Source: an uncultured Bacteroidales bacterium
GTDB taxonomy: Bacteria > Bacteroidota > Bacteroidia > Bacteroidales > Marinilabiliaceae
Direction of reading: 5' to 3'
Assembly (NCBI GenBank): GCA_937892255.1
Contig: CALAUL010000072.1
Coordinates: forward strand, 1-5,830
Length of the DNA stretch: 5,830 nt
The notes under the pieces are model-generated. The model made no database searches and had not been told where the DNA came from. It saw nothing but the letters and a program-made list of their open reading frames with translations. Shown here piece after piece: positions 5,788 through 5,830 of the stretch. Made by a program: the position numbers and the translations under genes. Within the stretch, counting starts at the first letter, position 1; each line of letters opens with the position of its first letter.

Positions 5788-5830
5788 CTAACTAAATCCA
5801 AGTTTTATGAAAAATCCCAATGCAAATATG
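5788..5830 (-). CDS. Possible C-terminal end of a minus-strand gene (partial)
   Basis: The terminator at 5742-5780 implies a minus-strand gene ending nearby. In one minus frame the last bases read IFALGFFIKLGFS and stop at TAG (5788-5790), 8 bases before the terminator region. The alternating hydrophobic pattern would suit a last beta-strand or a membrane segment. Another frame (HICIGIFHKTWI, stop at 5792-5794) is also open to the edge, so the choice of frame is a guess. No function can be given. Confidence 0.25.
   Translation of the reverse strand, partial: IFALGFFIKLGFS

Overview
The window looks like chromosomal DNA of a Bacteroidota member, most likely order Bacteroidales. The reasons are the protein families present, A-rich leaders without a Shine-Dalgarno motif before the starts, -7 boxes of the TAnnTTTG type, and an AT-rich, G-poor intergenic region. 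No mobile element, CRISPR array, tRNA or rRNA was seen.

Layout from left to right. (1) Positions 8-1300, plus strand: a PLP-dependent enzyme of the alpha-oxoamine synthase family (relatives are serine palmitoyltransferase, 2-amino-3-ketobutyrate CoA ligase and cysteate acyltransferase). It ends at a near-ideal terminator. (2) Positions 1301-1867: 567 bases without a gene, strongly depleted of G on the plus strand. It holds a 22-base direct repeat, a dyad and two candidate promoters, one of which resembles a sigma-54 site. (3) Positions 1868-3460 and 3494-5026, plus strand: a two-gene unit. It encodes a lipoprotein with a His/Trp/Tyr-rich core and a long Ser/Arg-rich tail, then a FadL/OmpP1-type outer-membrane beta-barrel. 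(4) Positions 5092-5129: a bidirectional terminator shared by convergent genes. (5) Positions 5130-5636, minus strand: a small FMN-dependent nitroreductase-family protein with its own promoter box. (6) Positions 5742-5780: a terminator facing the minus strand, so a further minus-strand gene must end just inside or beyond the right edge. A possible 13-residue C-terminus is visible.

The two genes at 1868-5026 are the most interesting part. Both products are predicted to leave the cytoplasm, they are 33 bases apart with no terminator between them, and a sigma-54-like element lies directly upstream. The inference is a co-regulated envelope unit in which the lipoprotein assists a hydrophobic-compound or haem-type outer-membrane channel. 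The substrate cannot be read from the sequence. The acyl-amino-acid synthase at the left would act in membrane lipid synthesis, but it has its own terminator and is not linked to the envelope unit by transcription. The nitroreductase is an independent unit.
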